Assembly (NCBI RefSeq): GCF_008831285.2
Contig: NW_022205147.1
Coordinates: 1-45,313 of the forward strand
Direction: 5' to 3'
Source of the DNA: Nymphaea colorata
Lineage: Eukaryota > Streptophyta > Magnoliopsida > Nymphaeales > Nymphaeaceae
Length of the DNA: 45,313 nt
The notes under the pieces were generated by a model, which saw only the letters and a program-made list of their open reading frames with translations, was not told the origin of the DNA and ran no database searches. This document shows positions 1-11,507 of the stretch, in pieces. Each line of letters begins with the position of its first letter. Positions within the stretch are counted from its first letter, which is position 1. The translations under genes and the position numbers were made by a program.

Positions 1-3000
1 ATGATATCGATGAGATTGATATTCAAATTTTCTTCTTAGAACGTATTGATTTGACCCCATAAGTGGGACCACCACTCAATAGCATGTTGCCACCAGAAGC
101 AGAACTCCGTATTTCTTCCAGAGAATCTCCTAATTGTTCCAGAGCAACTAGAAAGAGATTCTTTAACCAGAAAGAATTCAGTTCAGGTGGAGGATACCTA
201 TCCAGAAGTTTTCGCAACTCAATCATGTATGATGGAATCATCAAAGATTTGATCTTTTCTAACTCTGTCTGTAACTCACTAGAGACTCGGGAAATAAAGA
301 GAAGATGCGTACGAACGAGAAATATCCAGCAACAAGAAGAAGGAAAAGGATTGAATAGAGGAACTCCCGAGCATTTGGTGATCTCAGATGTGTCCACTTC
401 AATGGAACGGGTGATTCATTATTTCGATGAATCATTTCTCGGGCAGAAGAAGACTGTAAACACTTACTCGAAATCTCACTTATCAGATTCCATCGTGGAA
501 GAAATCGCCCACAATGGAATCTGAAGAATTGACCATGATATATCTGATCCATGCATAATATCATAAAAAAAAGGATACAAATTTGTGACTGCTACTTAGT
601 ATCGGCAATGGGTTCTGAAAAGATATCTAAAAGGATGAAATTTATATATTTGCACCCTGCCGAAGTAAGGAACCATGGCATATACGTTTGGAACAGATTC
701 CATTTTGAGAGATTTGAAAAAGCACTATCTCGTTGAAAAGGCTCTATACATCTGCCGTTTCTCAACGCATTTCTTAGACAAAGATTCCGTTTTTTGCGGA
801 TGGTAAATCTTTCTCAGAACATGGAGTGTGAATCAAACCCATGTTTGAATTGAAACTGAGATACTGATGCAAGTTCTTCCCTTCTGAATCAGATAGATTC
901 ATATCTGAAAGAGGCTGACAATAAGTTGAAAGAGGCTGAATTGTACAAGTTATACGTTTCGTCACCACTTTGTGGAAAATCGTTAGGTATGAATATGTCA
1001 GATACCTGTGACTCGATTGGTGAAATAGTATCTCTCTCCAAAAAAAACATGTTTTTTTTTACCCGACGCACAAAAGAAAATATCTTGTTGCGGATGAACG
1101 AGATATGGAGGAATTGTCCATATGTAAGATCATAATTATCGATACGGGTCTTTCCGCATAAAAAGGGAATCTTTTGTTAGAAATAGAAGCAGAAGTGATG
1201 TGGATTATTCAAGAATCGAAGTAGATTTGCTTTATAAAAAGAAGATATCAATGAACTTCTATGAAATGGTTTCACGGGATTCAGCCAATTGTCCCGATCG
1301 TGGGATATCATTGAGAAATAGGAATCGGTGTTATCAAAGAATTTCCTGCGATTATTCCTAGTATGGAGTGAGTCAATCATCCACTTTGGTATCTTATTGA
1401 ACAAAAATGCTGATATTGTTCCCCCATTGATCAAGAATTTCGATCTTTGGGAAGTATCATGATCATCCAATAAGAAGGGTTTCAATTTATTCAAATGAAC
1501 GATTTGAACACCTATTGATTCTAACAACTGATTGCAGAGTTGATCATTCGGACCTTTCAATTCATAGATGTGGATCTCGGACCTATGAATGGGGATATTC
1601 CCGATACTCACAAAGAAAAAAGTAAGTGACTTAGACAAAAAGAGAAGTGACTTGGACAAAAAGAAATGAAGTGACTTAGACAAATCTTGTTTGTCGATAA
1701 CCTTGGACCAATCAATCGAATGTTGATTAATACGTAATCGATCGAACACCACTTGAAAACGGTTCTTCTGTTCAGAAACGAAATGCTCCAAATGCTCCTG
1801 GAAATTCTTGCTCCCATTGGACCATTTGTATCTATATGCATTAGGATCCCGATTCATGGATCTCTCGGTTCGAGAAATAAGAGGATCGAACCATTTCTTC
1901 TGACTCTTTTCACATTCGATAAATGTTGGTTGATCATATATTTCATTATAGTTATATGATTCAGAGTATCATTTCCTATTTGATCCCTTTGAATTCCATA
2001 TTCGAAGTTGCGATCGGATCTATTCATTAAAAAGAATCTATTCGATAGATTTCTTATGTACCCATAGGTGCTATATTGGATTTGAATCAGATTTCGGATC
2101 AATCTATATTGATTGACTGCCTCCATTATGTTGTTGCTAGCAAATACCACTATTTTGGGTTTTGGATCTTCCAAACCATTCCTGCAGGAGATCCGGACCC
2201 ATTTTTTTCTGATCCTTCGATAAAAAGATTCATTCTCTTCATCAAAAATATGAGGTAGAACCAATAAAGAGTTCTTTTTCGATTCATCCCTGGAGTTGAA
2301 TACCTCATTCAAGAATTTTTTTGATCCAACCCGTAGGAATCAATAGAAAGGCAAATCCCTTATGATACACCGGATCAGGCTCGGTTATTGATAGAGTGAA
2401 TAGATCTGCCATTTCTTGAAATCTCTCTTCTGATTCAAAATCGTGGTGCAACGTGTATCTCCCTTTGTTCCGGTCATGGAATAGATGGAATAAATCACAA
2501 AATGGGTTTTGTTCAAGAATGAGATCTTATTAGAACTGTCCATATCCGGTTCATCCTTCGGAACCATATCACATCCCCGATCTGATGAATAGGATGAATT
2601 GAGACGGTATTTTGTAAATACGTAATTATCTTGAATATATCAACCATTTCTTTCTTTTCCGATCGCCTGGAAGGGACAAAAGAAAAAACATCTTGTTGTT
2701 TCTTCAACAATTTCTGATCTCTAGTGAACCTCTCAGTAGCATTCGAAACCAGATGAAGTTCTGACCATCTGTCGGAGAAAAAAGAACGAATTGATCTTGT
2801 AGGATTCCCAAGAAATTCTTCGATTTTTTCCGGAAACAGATGATTATTCATCTGCTTTTCACGTTCCGTGAATAGCCGGGACATTGAGGAATATCCAGAA
2901 GGGTATTTCGGGAATCGATCTGATTCTATCTCTGTTCGTTCCGTTTGAAGAGAGGAAGGATCCCAAAGAATCAATCTTTCTTTTAGTTGCTGAATCTCTG

Positions 3001-4263
3001 TTTGATTGATCAATGTGTGATATTCCGAATCCTCATTCCTAATGGAATCGAAATGATCTCTGGATTGATCAGAAGATCCTTTCAATTGGCTAGAATCCGT
3101 TACTTGAACGAAAATAGATCTTGTGGAATCATATTGAATATTTGACGATACATTCCGTACCTTGCTAAAAAACCGATCCTTGTTACCAACCACATATTGT
3201 CTAACCAAATCAAATTCTCTCTCGATACGTTCCTCAAAAAATCCGATTCGTGCTGATTCTTCCCCCAACTAACGAAGAGATCTTGGTGGAATTGCCACAT
3301 ATGAAATTGAGCACAATTTTGCAAAGAAATATCCCACTTGTTTCTCGAGAAGAGATGGGAAACATGCTCAATATCATTTGATGGAATAGTTGCCTCAGCT
3401 CCTTGTTGTTTGAGGAAACCCTCCACTTCAATTGGTCTTTTTTCACGAAAAGCAGACATGAGATAACAAATCAAGTGTTTCGCTAAGATTTCGAATAGCT
3501 GTCCCGAATTCAAATTGATTATGTTTCGCTTCTTCCTCGGAGAAACACGATCAAACAATCCCAACCATGGTCCTTGCGGATCGGATCATCCATATAGGAT
3601 ACAAAAAGAAACTCCAGATATTGATATCTTTCTCTTTGAATGAGATCTCAATTCCAGCTACTGTTTCATTAGATATCTTACAACTAGAATCCCTCTTTTT
3701 TCCGATCCAGTTCCTCCACCACCGCGAACCCCAGTTAGATTCAGGCATGATACACTTTTTAGTTATTGGGAGGACCCAAGTACTCTCTTTCGGATCCATG
3801 AAACAACTCTCAGAGATCTTTTTCCCTTTTGGAAGATACAGGAGCGAAACAATCAACCTATTGATATTGGGAGACCAAAAAGATTCTTCCAATGTATCAT
3901 TTCTGGGTCCAATGGAATTCATAGGTATAGGAAGAAGCCCCATCAAATAGAGATTTTTTCTTTCGACCATATTTCGATTGTTAATACGATATATAAGGAC
4001 CGCTACTACAAGCAGTACTACACCTTTGATCGTGAAAGTGAAATATCGATTGCTTGTTGAACCCTGTGAATCACGTGAAAGCAGGACACTCCAAGTTTGG
4101 GGGCCAAGGAGTTTCACAAAACGTTCTTGGTGGAAAAAAATGTGAGTGAAAGACACCACTGAATCGAATTTGGTCCATGAATCTAAGAAATAGCGAGAAT
4201 TCTTGATCTCTCTCAATATCTCTCTCAATTCCAAAATACAGGATTTGAATTGATGCCGTTCAT
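1..4263 (-). CDS. ycf2: Ycf2, 5' portion (partial, frame interrupted)
   Basis: This is the N-terminal part of the giant plastid protein Ycf2, an FtsH-like AAA protein of the inner-envelope import motor; the gene continues past base 1. Successive reading frames on the minus strand give conserved Ycf2 segments in order: [15 protein letters not shown] near 4230, [19 protein letters not shown] near 3530, [19 protein letters not shown] near 3100, and [20 protein letters not shown] near 150. The AAA ATPase domain lies beyond the window. The start is taken at the ATG complementary to 4261-4263, because the residues after it match the usual HQFKSW segment once one missing base is allowed. At least nine frame breaks occur, mostly one-base losses in homopolymers, with one apparent gain near 735. 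Its position next to trnI-CAU on the opposite strand to rpl23 is the normal arrangement. Confidence 0.93.
1625..1688. repeat. Short in-frame repeat in ycf2
   Basis: Three near-identical units beginning AGTGACTT start at 1625, 1646 and 1670, with spacings of 21 and 24 bases. Both spacings are multiples of three, so on the minus strand they encode repeated LSKSL-type peptides. Expansions of this kind are common in ycf2 and vary in copy number between species. Confidence 0.8.
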
Positions 4264-4347
4264 TGATTTCTCCTAAACGAAAGATTATATTTCAATTGAA
4301 ATCCACTTACACAAAGACAGCCCCCGTTGATGACGAGTCTCCGCGAA

Positions 4348-4421
4348 GCATCCATGGCTGAATGGTTAAAGCGCCCAACTCATAATTGGCAAATTCGTAG
4401 GTTCAATTCCTGCTGGATGCA
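4348..4421 (+). tRNA. trnI-CAU: tRNA-Ile (CAU)
   Basis: A 74-base cloverleaf starts GCATCCATGGCTGAATGG and ends TGGATGCA, with a complete acceptor stem and anticodon loop CTCATAA. The CAU anticodon is modified to lysidine-AU in plastids and reads AUA isoleucine codons, so this is not a methionine tRNA. The T-stem has a G-U pair (CCTGC instead of CCTAC). It sits between ycf2 and rpl23, its usual place. Confidence 0.96.
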
Positions 4422-4590
4422 CGCGAATTGGAACGTTCAATAATAGAATTGGCTCCGTATCAACGGAATCTCATCATCCATAGATAACTAATTGGTATAT
4501 TCATACTATAAGAATAAGATAGAAACGGTAGAAACGGTAAGAATTCTAATTCTTATAGATACTGGAACTCATAGGGAAGAAAATGGATTT

Positions 4591-4872
4591 ATGGATGGAA
4601 TCAAATATGCAGTATTTACAGAAAAAAGTATTCGGTTATTGGGGAACAATCAATATACTTCTAATGTCGAATCAGGATCAACTAGGACAGAAATAAAGCA
4701 TTGGATCGAACTCTTCTTTGGTGTCAAGGTAGTAGCTATGAATAGCCATCGACTCCCGGGAAAGGGTAGAAGAATGGGACCTATTATGCGACATACAATG
4801 CATTACAGACGTATGATCATTACGCTTCAACCGGGTTATTCTATTCCACCTCTTATAGAGAAAAGAACTTAA
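4591..4872 (+). CDS. rpl23: 50S ribosomal protein uL23 (L23)
   Basis: An uninterrupted 93-residue frame beginning [18 protein letters not shown] and ending in PPLIEKRT matches plastid L23 in length and sequence. L23 binds 23S rRNA at the peptide exit tunnel. The upstream in-frame ATG at 4492 is rejected because the conserved protein starts at MDGIKYAV. It is the first gene of the plastid S10-like ribosomal operon, 27 bases before rpl2. It is one of only three intact protein genes left of 13 kb. Confidence 0.96.
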   Translation: MDGIKYAVFTEKSIRLLGNNQYTSNVESGSTRTEIKHWIELFFGVKVVAMNSHRLPGKGRRMGPIMRHTMHYRRMIITLQPGYSIPPLIEKRT

Positions 4873-4898
4873 ATAAAAAAAAATAAATACTTAATAAC

Positions 4899-6383
4899 AT
4901 GGCCATACATTTATACAAAACTTCTACCCCTAGCACACGCAAAGGAGCCGTAGACAGTCAAGCGAAATCCAATCCACGAACAAATTGATCTATGGACAGC
5001 ATCGTTGTGGTAAAGGTCGTAATGCCAGAGGAATCATTACCGCAAGGCATAGAGGGGGAGGTCATAAGCGTCTATACCGTAAAATCGATTTTCGACGGAA
5101 TGCAAAAGACATATCTGGTAGAATCGTAACCATAGAATACGACCCTAATCGAAATGCATACATTGTCTCATACACTATGGGGATGGTGAGAAGAGATATA
5201 TTTTACATCCCAGAGGGGCTATAATTGGAGATACCATTGTTTCTGGTACAGAAGTTCCTATATCAATGGGAAATGCCCTACCTTTGAGTGCGGTTTGAAC
5301 TATTGATTTACGTAATTGGAAGTAACCAATTAGGTTTACGACAAAACCTAGAAATCGATCACTGATCCAATTTGAGTACCTCTACGGGATAGACCTCAAC
5401 AGAAAACTGAAGAGTAACGGCAGCAGGTGATTGAGTTCAGTGGTTCCTCATATAAATTATTGACTCTAGAGATATGGTAATATGGAGAAGACAAAATTGT
5501 TTGAAGCACGGATAGAACCGGAAGCGCCCCTTGTTTCAAAGAGAGGAGGATGGGTTATTCACATTTCATTTGATGGTCAGAGGCGAATTGAAAGCTAAGC
5601 AGTGGTAATTCTAAAGATCCCCCGGGGAAAAATAGAGATGTCTCCTACGTTACCCGTAATATGTGGAATGGAAGTATCGACGTAATTTCATAGAGTCATT
5701 CGGTCTGAGTGCTACATGAAGAACATAAGCCAGATGACGGAATGGGGAGACCTAGGATGTAGAAGATCGTAGCATGAGTGATTCGGCAGATTTGGATTCC
5801 TATATATCCACTCATGTGGTACTTCATCATACGATTCATATAAGATCCATCTGTCTAGATATCATCATCTACATCCAGAAAGCCGTATGCTTTGGAAGAA
5901 GCTTGTACAGTTTGGGAAGGGGTTTTGATTGATCAAAAAGAAGAATCTACTTCAACCGATATGCCCTTAGGCACGGCCATACATAACATAGAAATAACAC
6001 TTGGAAAGGGTGGACAATTAGCTAGAGCAGCAGGTGCTGTAGCGAAACTGATTGCAAAAGAGGGTAAATCGGCCACATTAAGATTACCATCTGGAGAGGT
6101 TCGTTTGATATCCAAAAACTGCTCAGCAACAGTCGGACAAGTGGGTAATGTCGGGGCGAACCAGAAAAGTTTGGGTAGAGCCGGATCTAAATGTTGGCTA
6201 GGTAAGCGTCCTGTAGTAAGAGGAGTAGTTATGAACCCTGTAGACCATCCCCATGGAGGTGGTGAAGGAGGGCCCCGATTGGTAGAAAAAAACCCACAAC
6301 TCCTTGGGTTATCCCGCGCTTGGAAGAAGGAGTAGGAAAAGGAATAAATATAGTGATATTTTTATCTTCGTCGCCGTAAATAG
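4899..6383 (+). CDS. rpl2: 50S ribosomal protein uL2 (L2), two exons, frame interrupted
   Basis: L2 supports the peptidyl-transferase centre of the 50S subunit. Exon 1 (4899-5287) starts with a genuine [21 protein letters not shown], where some plants use an edited ACG. Exon 2 (about 5956-6383) carries [20 protein letters not shown], the catalytic-region motif [13 protein letters not shown], and the end of the gene in RRK. Exon 1 contains two one-base losses (near 4987 and 5170). Exon 2 contains three, in GGGAGGGCCCC near 6267, TTGGGGTT near 6305 and TATCCTTCG near 6366. With these restored the protein would have the usual length of about 275 residues. The splice junction is inferred from the codon phase. 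Confidence 0.93.
5288..5955 (+). other. rpl2 group II intron
   Basis: The intron begins GTGCGGTTTGAAC, fitting the group II 5' consensus GTGYG, and splits the codon for the Thr of LTDMPLG. No maturase frame is present, so splicing must depend on proteins made elsewhere. The exact 3' boundary is set by codon phase and could be off by a base or two. Confidence 0.85.
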
Positions 6384-6480
6384 AAAGAGAAAAAAAAATA
6401 ATGAATGATGTAAAATTAAATCAAATTGGTTTTTTCGTCTCACAAAATGAAAAAATGAAAAGAAGGGGGAGTAATCACTT

Positions 6481-6759
6481 GTGGCCCGTTCATCTAAAAA
6501 AAATCCTTTTGTGGCTAATCACTTATTAAGTAAAATTGAGAAGCTCAACAAGGCAGAGGAAAGAAGTATAATAGTAACTTGGTCCCGAGCATCGACCATT
6601 ATATTTGCAATGGTCGGTCATACAATTGCTGTTCATAACGGAAAGGAGCATTTACCTATTTATATAACGGAGCGTATGGTGGGTCACAAATTGGGAGAAT
6701 TCGCGCCTACTCTGACTTTCCGGGGACACGCGAGAAACGATAATAGATCTCGGCGATAA
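6481..6759 (+). CDS. rps19: 30S ribosomal protein uS19 (S19)
   Basis: An intact 92-residue frame has the S19 core ([35 protein letters not shown]) and ends [14 protein letters not shown]19 sits in the head of the small subunit near the A site. Translation starts at GTG, as the family's MxRSxKKNPFV beginning falls exactly there and no ATG precedes it in frame; a purine-rich GGGGGAG lies about 8 bases upstream as a likely ribosome-binding site. GTG starts are well known for plastid rps19. The inverted-repeat/single-copy junction is usually near this gene but is not visible in the sequence. Confidence 0.96.
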   Translation: MARSSKKNPFVANHLLSKIEKLNKAEERSIIVTWSRASTIIFAMVGHTIAVHNGKEHLPIYITERMVGHKLGEFAPTLTFRGHARNDNRSRR

Positions 6760-6860
6760 TGATAATATTAATATAGTTAATGTATTAATGTAATCAAAAG
6801 TTAAATAAGTGCTCTCATGATTTATTCTTATTTTTATTGGTGTGTGTGAGGTAAAACCCT

Positions 6861-7241
6861 ATGACTATGATAAAGAAGACCTCGGGTACAGAAATACGAG
6901 CTTTAGCTCGACATATAGGTATGTCTGCTCAAAAAGCACGAAGGGTAATTGATCAAATTCGCGGTTGCTCCTATGAGCAAACACTTATGATACTGGAACT
7001 CATGCCTTATCGAGCATGTTACCCCATTTTCAAATTAGTTTATTCCGCAGCAGCAAATGCTAGTCACAATAGGGTTTGAAAGAAGCTGATTATTTATTAG
7101 TAAAGCCGAAGTCAACGAAGGTGTTATCGTCAAAAGGTTAAAACCGCGAGCTCGGGACGTAGTTACCCAATAAAAAGACCCACCTGTCATATAACTATTG
7201 TATTGAGCGAAAGACCTAACTTCAATTTAAAAAATATTTGA
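6861..7241 (+). CDS. rpl22: 50S ribosomal protein uL22 (L22), frame interrupted
   Basis: The frame starts [19 protein letters not shown] and continues with [37 protein letters not shown], the plastid L22 core. Three single-base losses follow: in a G run near 7073, a T run near 7092 and a G run near 7156. The remaining frames then give AKAEVNEG-type and [20 protein letters not shown] residues to a TGA at 7239-7241. The expected product is about 127 residues. L22 lines the exit tunnel. The gene has moved to the nucleus in some angiosperm lineages; here it is still plastid-type. Confidence 0.92.
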
Positions 7242-7287
7242 TTTCAAAACATGACTTTAGTTTAGAAAGAGAATATGGTAGGTAGAT

Positions 7288-7942
7288 ATGGGACAGAAAA
7301 TAAATCCACTTGGTTTCAGACTTGGTACAACCCAAAGTCATCGTTCCTTTTGGTTCGCACAACCAAAAAATTATTCCAAAGGTCTCCAGGAAGATGAAAA
7401 AATACGGGATTGTATCAAGAATTATGTACAAAAACATATGAGAATATCCTCAGGTTTTGAAGGAATTGCACGTATAGATATTAAAAAAAGAATCGATTTG
7501 ATCCAAGTCATAATTCATATGGATTCGCCAATATGTTAATAGAGGGTCGAGCCCGAGGAATCGAAGAATTACAGACTAATGTACAAAAAAGCTTTCATTC
7601 TGTGAACCGAAGACTCAACATTGCTATCGCAAGAGTTGCAAGACCTTACGGGCAACCTAATATTCTTGCAGAATATATCGCTCTGCAATTAAAGAATAGA
7701 GTTTCCTTTAGAAAGGCAATGAAAAAAGCTATTGAATTAGCTGAACAAGCGGATGCAAAGGAATTCAGGTACAAATTGCAGGACGTCTCAATGGAAACGA
7801 AATTGCCCGCGTTGAATGGATTAGAGAAGGTAGGGTTCCCCTACAGACCATTCGAGTGAAAATTGATTATTGTTCCTATCCAGTTCGAACTATCTATGGA
7901 GTATTAGGGATAAAAATTTGGATATTTTTGGATGAAGAGTAA
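7288..7942 (+). CDS. rps3: 30S ribosomal protein uS3 (S3), frame interrupted
   Basis: It starts [18 protein letters not shown], the invariant S3 N-terminus. The middle gives [41 protein letters not shown] and [22 protein letters not shown]. The C-terminal part ([18 protein letters not shown]) is in the original frame and ends at TAA 7940-7942. Two one-base losses break it, near 7519 (TT to T) and near 7757 (AAAA to AAA). Expected length is about 218 residues, as in other plants. S3 forms part of the mRNA entry channel. Confidence 0.94.
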
Positions 7943-8096
7943 TGGCTCCTTTCTTGCGATTCTATTCATGGATACTTATCCATGGACAGGGCAAAAAACT
8001 CAATTTAGTTTAGGTCTTTTCCGTTTAGTCAAAACGGATCAATTATATATGTTTGAATAACAATTCGATTTACCACTTTGATATGATAGAATTGCT

Positions 8097-9283
8097 ATGC
8101 TTAGTGTGTGACTCGTTGGGACTAAAAGAAAGAATTGGACCCTACCTAATATAAATATAAATTAATAACCAGCTCATTGCTTCGTATTCTCAAGATCCAA
8201 GGAATCGGTCATTATATGAGATAATAATCATATATTGTAGCAACTGAAATCCTTTTTCAATAAAGTAAAAATGAATCTTGATTGATTGTGTAAGTTGTGA
8301 AACCAAAATAGAGGGATGCGGATGAATGGAAGGATGAGAGAAAGAGAGAAGGGAAAAGAAATGATATATTATTCCAATATGTATGGTCTATGAATCATCT
8401 TAGAAAGGCAATGTGATAAGGCATCATATACTATAATATAATTCAATTCATCTATAATTGAGATAGATTTCAAAAAATAAAGAGCATTGAGTCGATAGAG
8501 ACTGAGGAGATTGACTCAGGACAGATTAAATTAGAAGCTCCATTGCAGAATTCAGACCTCGACATTAATGGAGGAGAAGCTATGGGAACGACGGAACCTG
8601 TGACTGCGGAGGATTCGATTGAAAACGAATCCTAATGATTCACTGGACGGGATGGCGGAACGCGCCGGGAACGAACTGATTTCTTCGAAGAGGTTATGGA
8701 GCGACCCTACGAATAAAGCAGATAAATATAAAAGAGTAAATATTCGCCCGCGAAATTCATCCATTAAATAATCCTAATATTATTTATTGTTTATTTATCG
8801 TTTCATTCGCGAGGAGCTGGATGAGAAGAAACTCTCATGTCCGGTTCTGTAGTAGAGATGGAATTGAGACACTACCATCAACTATAACCCCAAAAGAACC
8901 AGGTTTCGTAAACAACATAGAGGAAGAATGAAAGGAGTATCTTATCGGGCAATCGTATTTGTTTCGGTAAATATGCGCTTCAGGCACTTGAACCCGCTTG
9001 GATCACATCTAGACAAATAGAAGCAGGGCGCCGCGCAATGACACGATATGCCCGTCGTGGCGGAAAAATATGGTACGTATATTCCCCGACAAACCCGTTA
9101 CACTAAGACCCGCGGAAACACGTATGGTTCGGGGAAGGGATCTCCTGAATATTGGGTATCCGTCGTTAAACCGGATCGAATACTTATGAAATGGGCGGAG
9201 TATCAGAAACCGTAGCCAGAGCCGCTATGGAAATAGCGGCGCGCAAAATGCCTATACGAACAAAATTCGTTATTGCGGAATAG
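8097..9283 (+). CDS. rpl16: 50S ribosomal protein uL16 (L16), two exons, frame interrupted
   Basis: Exon 1 is only nine bases, ATGCTTAGT at 8097-8105. Exon 2 (8889-9283) starts CCCAAAAGAACCAGGTTT, giving [19 protein letters not shown], and ends at TAG after TKFVIAE. Four one-base losses interrupt exon 2: G runs near 8951, 9070 and 9127, and a T run near 9186. The protein expected after allowing for these is about 135 residues, normal for plastid L16, which organises the A-site tRNA pocket. Confidence 0.93.
8106..8888 (+). other. rpl16 group II intron
   Basis: The intron is 783 bases, begins GTGTGACTCGTTG and ends AC, both group II signatures. The segment 8801-8850, rich in GAGGAGCTGGATGAGAAG, resembles the usual domain V/VI region before the 3' splice site. 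No protein is encoded inside it. Confidence 0.9.
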
Positions 9284-9412
9284 GGATATCGGACCAAAGG
9301 GATATTATGAATGATGAAAAATATAATCTATAATCGCTGGTTTACTTATTTCTGGACAGAAAATTTTCTTTTCCCCTCGCCTCTTGCATGAAAGAACTCA
9401 AATAAAAGAAAG

Positions 9413-9780
9413 ATGATTCAACCTCAGACCTTTTTGAATGTAGCGGACAACAGCGGAGCTCGAAAATTGATGTGTATTCGAATCATAGGAGCTAGTAATT
9501 ACCGATATGCTCATATCGGTGACGTTATTGTTGCTGTAATCAAAGAAGCAGTGCCAAATATGCCCCTGGAAAGATCAGAAGTAATCAGAGCTGTAATTGT
9601 ACGTACATGTAAAGAACTCAAGCGCGACAACGGTATGATAATCCGGTATGATGACAATGCAGCAGTTGTCATTGATCAAGAAGGAAATCCAAAAGGCACC
9701 CGAGTTTTGGTTCGATTGCTCGTGAATTGAGACAGTTAAATTTCACTAAGATAGTCTCATTAGCTCCCGAAGTATTATAA
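9413..9780 (+). CDS. rpl14: 50S ribosomal protein uL14 (L14), frame interrupted
   Basis: It starts [20 protein letters not shown] and contains the L14 signature region [14 protein letters not shown] and [21 protein letters not shown] run near 9707 is one base short, so the raw frame stops at 9730. The next frame continues [23 protein letters not shown] to TAA at 9778-9780, giving the standard 122 residues. L14 contacts the small subunit at bridge B8. It lies between rpl16 and rps8 as in the bacterial spc operon. Confidence 0.94.
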
Positions 9781-9925
9781 ATAATGAACGCTAGTAGACG
9801 AGACAATGGGTAGTAGGTCTTTGAAATGGATAAATAGTAGATATGTCTCAGGCATATACCTTTAATGAAAAATAAAAAAAGAAACATGTGATTATATCAA
9901 AGCAAAAAAAAAATGATAGTTCGTC

Positions 9926-10317
9926 ATGGGTAGAGACACTATGCCGATATAATAACTATATAAGAAATGCTGACATGGATAAAAAGGAACAGTTCGAATA
10001 CCATCCACTAATATTACCGAAAACATTGTGAAAATACTTCTACGAGAGGTTTTATCGAAAATGTTAGGAAGCACCGGGAAAACAACAAGGATTTCTTGGT
10101 TTTAACCCTACGACATAGAAGAAATAGGAAAAGAGCACATAGAAATATTTTAAAGCGTATCAGCAGACCAGGTCTGCGAATCTATTCCAACTCTCAACGA
10201 ATTCCTAGGATTTCAGGCGGGATAGGGTTGTAATTCTTTCTACTTCTAGGGGTATAATGACAGATCGAGAAGCTCGACTAGAAAGAATTGGAGGAGAAAT
10301 TTTTTTATATATGGTGA
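9926..10317 (+). CDS. rps8: 30S ribosomal protein uS8 (S8), frame interrupted
   Basis: It starts MGRDT and, across broken frames, encodes the S8 elements [15 protein letters not shown]-like, [33 protein letters not shown], and the C-terminal signature [20 protein letters not shown]. It ends in a YIW-type tail at TGA 10315-10317. Four one-base losses are seen: near 9940 (ATTG to ATG), 10048 (GGG to GG), 10229 (GGGG to GGG) and in the T run at 10301-10306. Expected length is about 131 residues. S8 binds the central domain of 16S rRNA. Confidence 0.92.
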
Positions 10318-10436
10318 GGTGATCCATCTGGTATACGAATTTGATACGTAACTTCCTATTTATGAAAAAGAGAGTAGAGGTGGTTGTCTAATGTCACTCC
10401 TCCTACATTAGTTAATACTTCAAGGAGTTACCTGGA

Positions 10437-10666
10437 ATGAAAGAACAAAAATTGATCCATGAAGGTTAATTACTGAATCACTTCCCAATGGCATGTTCTG
10501 GGTTCGCTTAGATAACGAAGACCTGGTTCTAGGTTATGTTCAGGGCGGATACGACGTAGTTTTATACGAATACTACCAGAGATAGAGTAAAAATAGAAGT
10601 CAGCCGTTATGATTCAACAAGGGGACGTATAATTTATAGACTCGCAATAAAGATTCAAACGATTAG
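10437..10666 (+). CDS. infA: Translation initiation factor IF-1, frame interrupted
   Basis: It starts [10 protein letters not shown] after an AAGGAG ribosome-binding site, then [54 protein letters not shown] spread over several frames. The gene ends at TAG 10664-10666, giving about 77 residues. This single OB-fold protein blocks the ribosomal A site during initiation. Four one-base losses are seen (near 10464, 10540, 10578 and 10641). infA is lost to the nucleus in many angiosperms, so breaks alone might suggest a pseudogene. Here all four are homopolymer losses and every codon between them is conserved, so I read it as a functional gene with sequence errors. Confidence 0.86.
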
Positions 10667-10780
10667 GTATTTAAATTTCATGGGGATAAATTTTAAGGCT
10701 CAAACACTAACTTAAGGTGAATTAAAGAAAAGAGACTATTTTCTTTCAAAGAGTAGATTCGGAATTAAGGAACAACAAAT

Positions 10781-10894
10781 ATGAAAATAAGAGCTTCTGT
10801 TCGTAAGATTTGTGAAAAATGTCGACTGATCCGTAGGCGAGGACGAATTATAGTAATTTGTTCTAATCCGAAACATAAACAGAGACAGGGATAA
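10781..10894 (+). CDS. rpl36: 50S ribosomal protein bL36 (L36)
   Basis: An intact 37-residue frame, [19 protein letters not shown] then [17 protein letters not shown]. It holds the zinc-ribbon pattern CxxC...C....H (CEKC, C, H) typical of L36. L36 stabilises 23S rRNA near the GTPase-associated centre. It lies between infA and rps11 as in bacteria. Confidence 0.97.
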   Translation: MKIRASVRKICEKCRLIRRRGRIIVICSNPKHKQRQG

Positions 10895-11021
10895 TATTTA
10901 TAAAAAAAAAAGAACTTCACTTCTAAGAGACCTAATGTACAAATAAATAAAGAATTTGTTTCACATGAAATGGATATATCCGTATATCTCTGACTCATAT
11001 TTATGAGATGGCAAATAGAAT

Positions 11022-11432
11022 ATGACAAACCTATACCAAGAATTGGTTCACGTAGAAATAGCCGTATTAGTTCACGTAAGAGTGGGTGTAGAACACCAAT
11101 AGGAGTTATTCATGTTCAAGCGAGTTTCAACAATACTATTGTTACTGTACAGACCCACAAGGTCGGGTCGTTTCTTGGTCTTCTGCGGGTACCTGTGGAT
11201 TCAAGGCACAAGAAGGGTACCCCATTTGCTGCTCAAACCGCAGCAGGAAATGCTATTCGTGCGGTAGTAGACCAGGGTATGCAACGAGCAGAAGTCATGA
11301 TAAAGGGTCCCGGTCTCGGAGAGATGCAGCATTACGAGCGATTCGTAGAAGTGGTATACTATTAAATTTGTACGTGACGTAACCCCTATGCCGCATAATG
11401 GATGTAGACCGCCAAAAAAAAGGCGCGTTTAG
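11022..11432 (+). CDS. rps11: 30S ribosomal protein uS11 (S11), frame interrupted
   Basis: Conserved S11 segments appear in order: [70 protein letters not shown], and the C-terminus [19 protein letters not shown] ending at TAG 11430-11432. The ATG at 11022 is preferred because it gives the family's MTKPIPRIG start once one A is restored; the ATG at 11007 leads to an early stop in its own frame. Six one-base losses are seen, in A, G and T runs (near 11027, 11150, 11205, 11216, 11320 and 11370). Expected length is about 138 residues. Confidence 0.92.
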
Positions 11433-11507
11433 AAATAAAAATGGAAAAGATTCCAATCCAAGAGAAATAAATAATTAAATGATCTCATCAAATAATATTA
11501 TATTAGT

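Noticed and set aside
63-524. A 153-codon plus-strand frame at the left end
   Set aside because: It lies opposite ycf2, whose conserved residues are on the minus strand in the same bases.
4492-4590. An N-terminal extension of rpl23 from an upstream ATG
   Set aside because: The conserved protein starts at MDGIKYAV (4591), and the upstream part has no homology.
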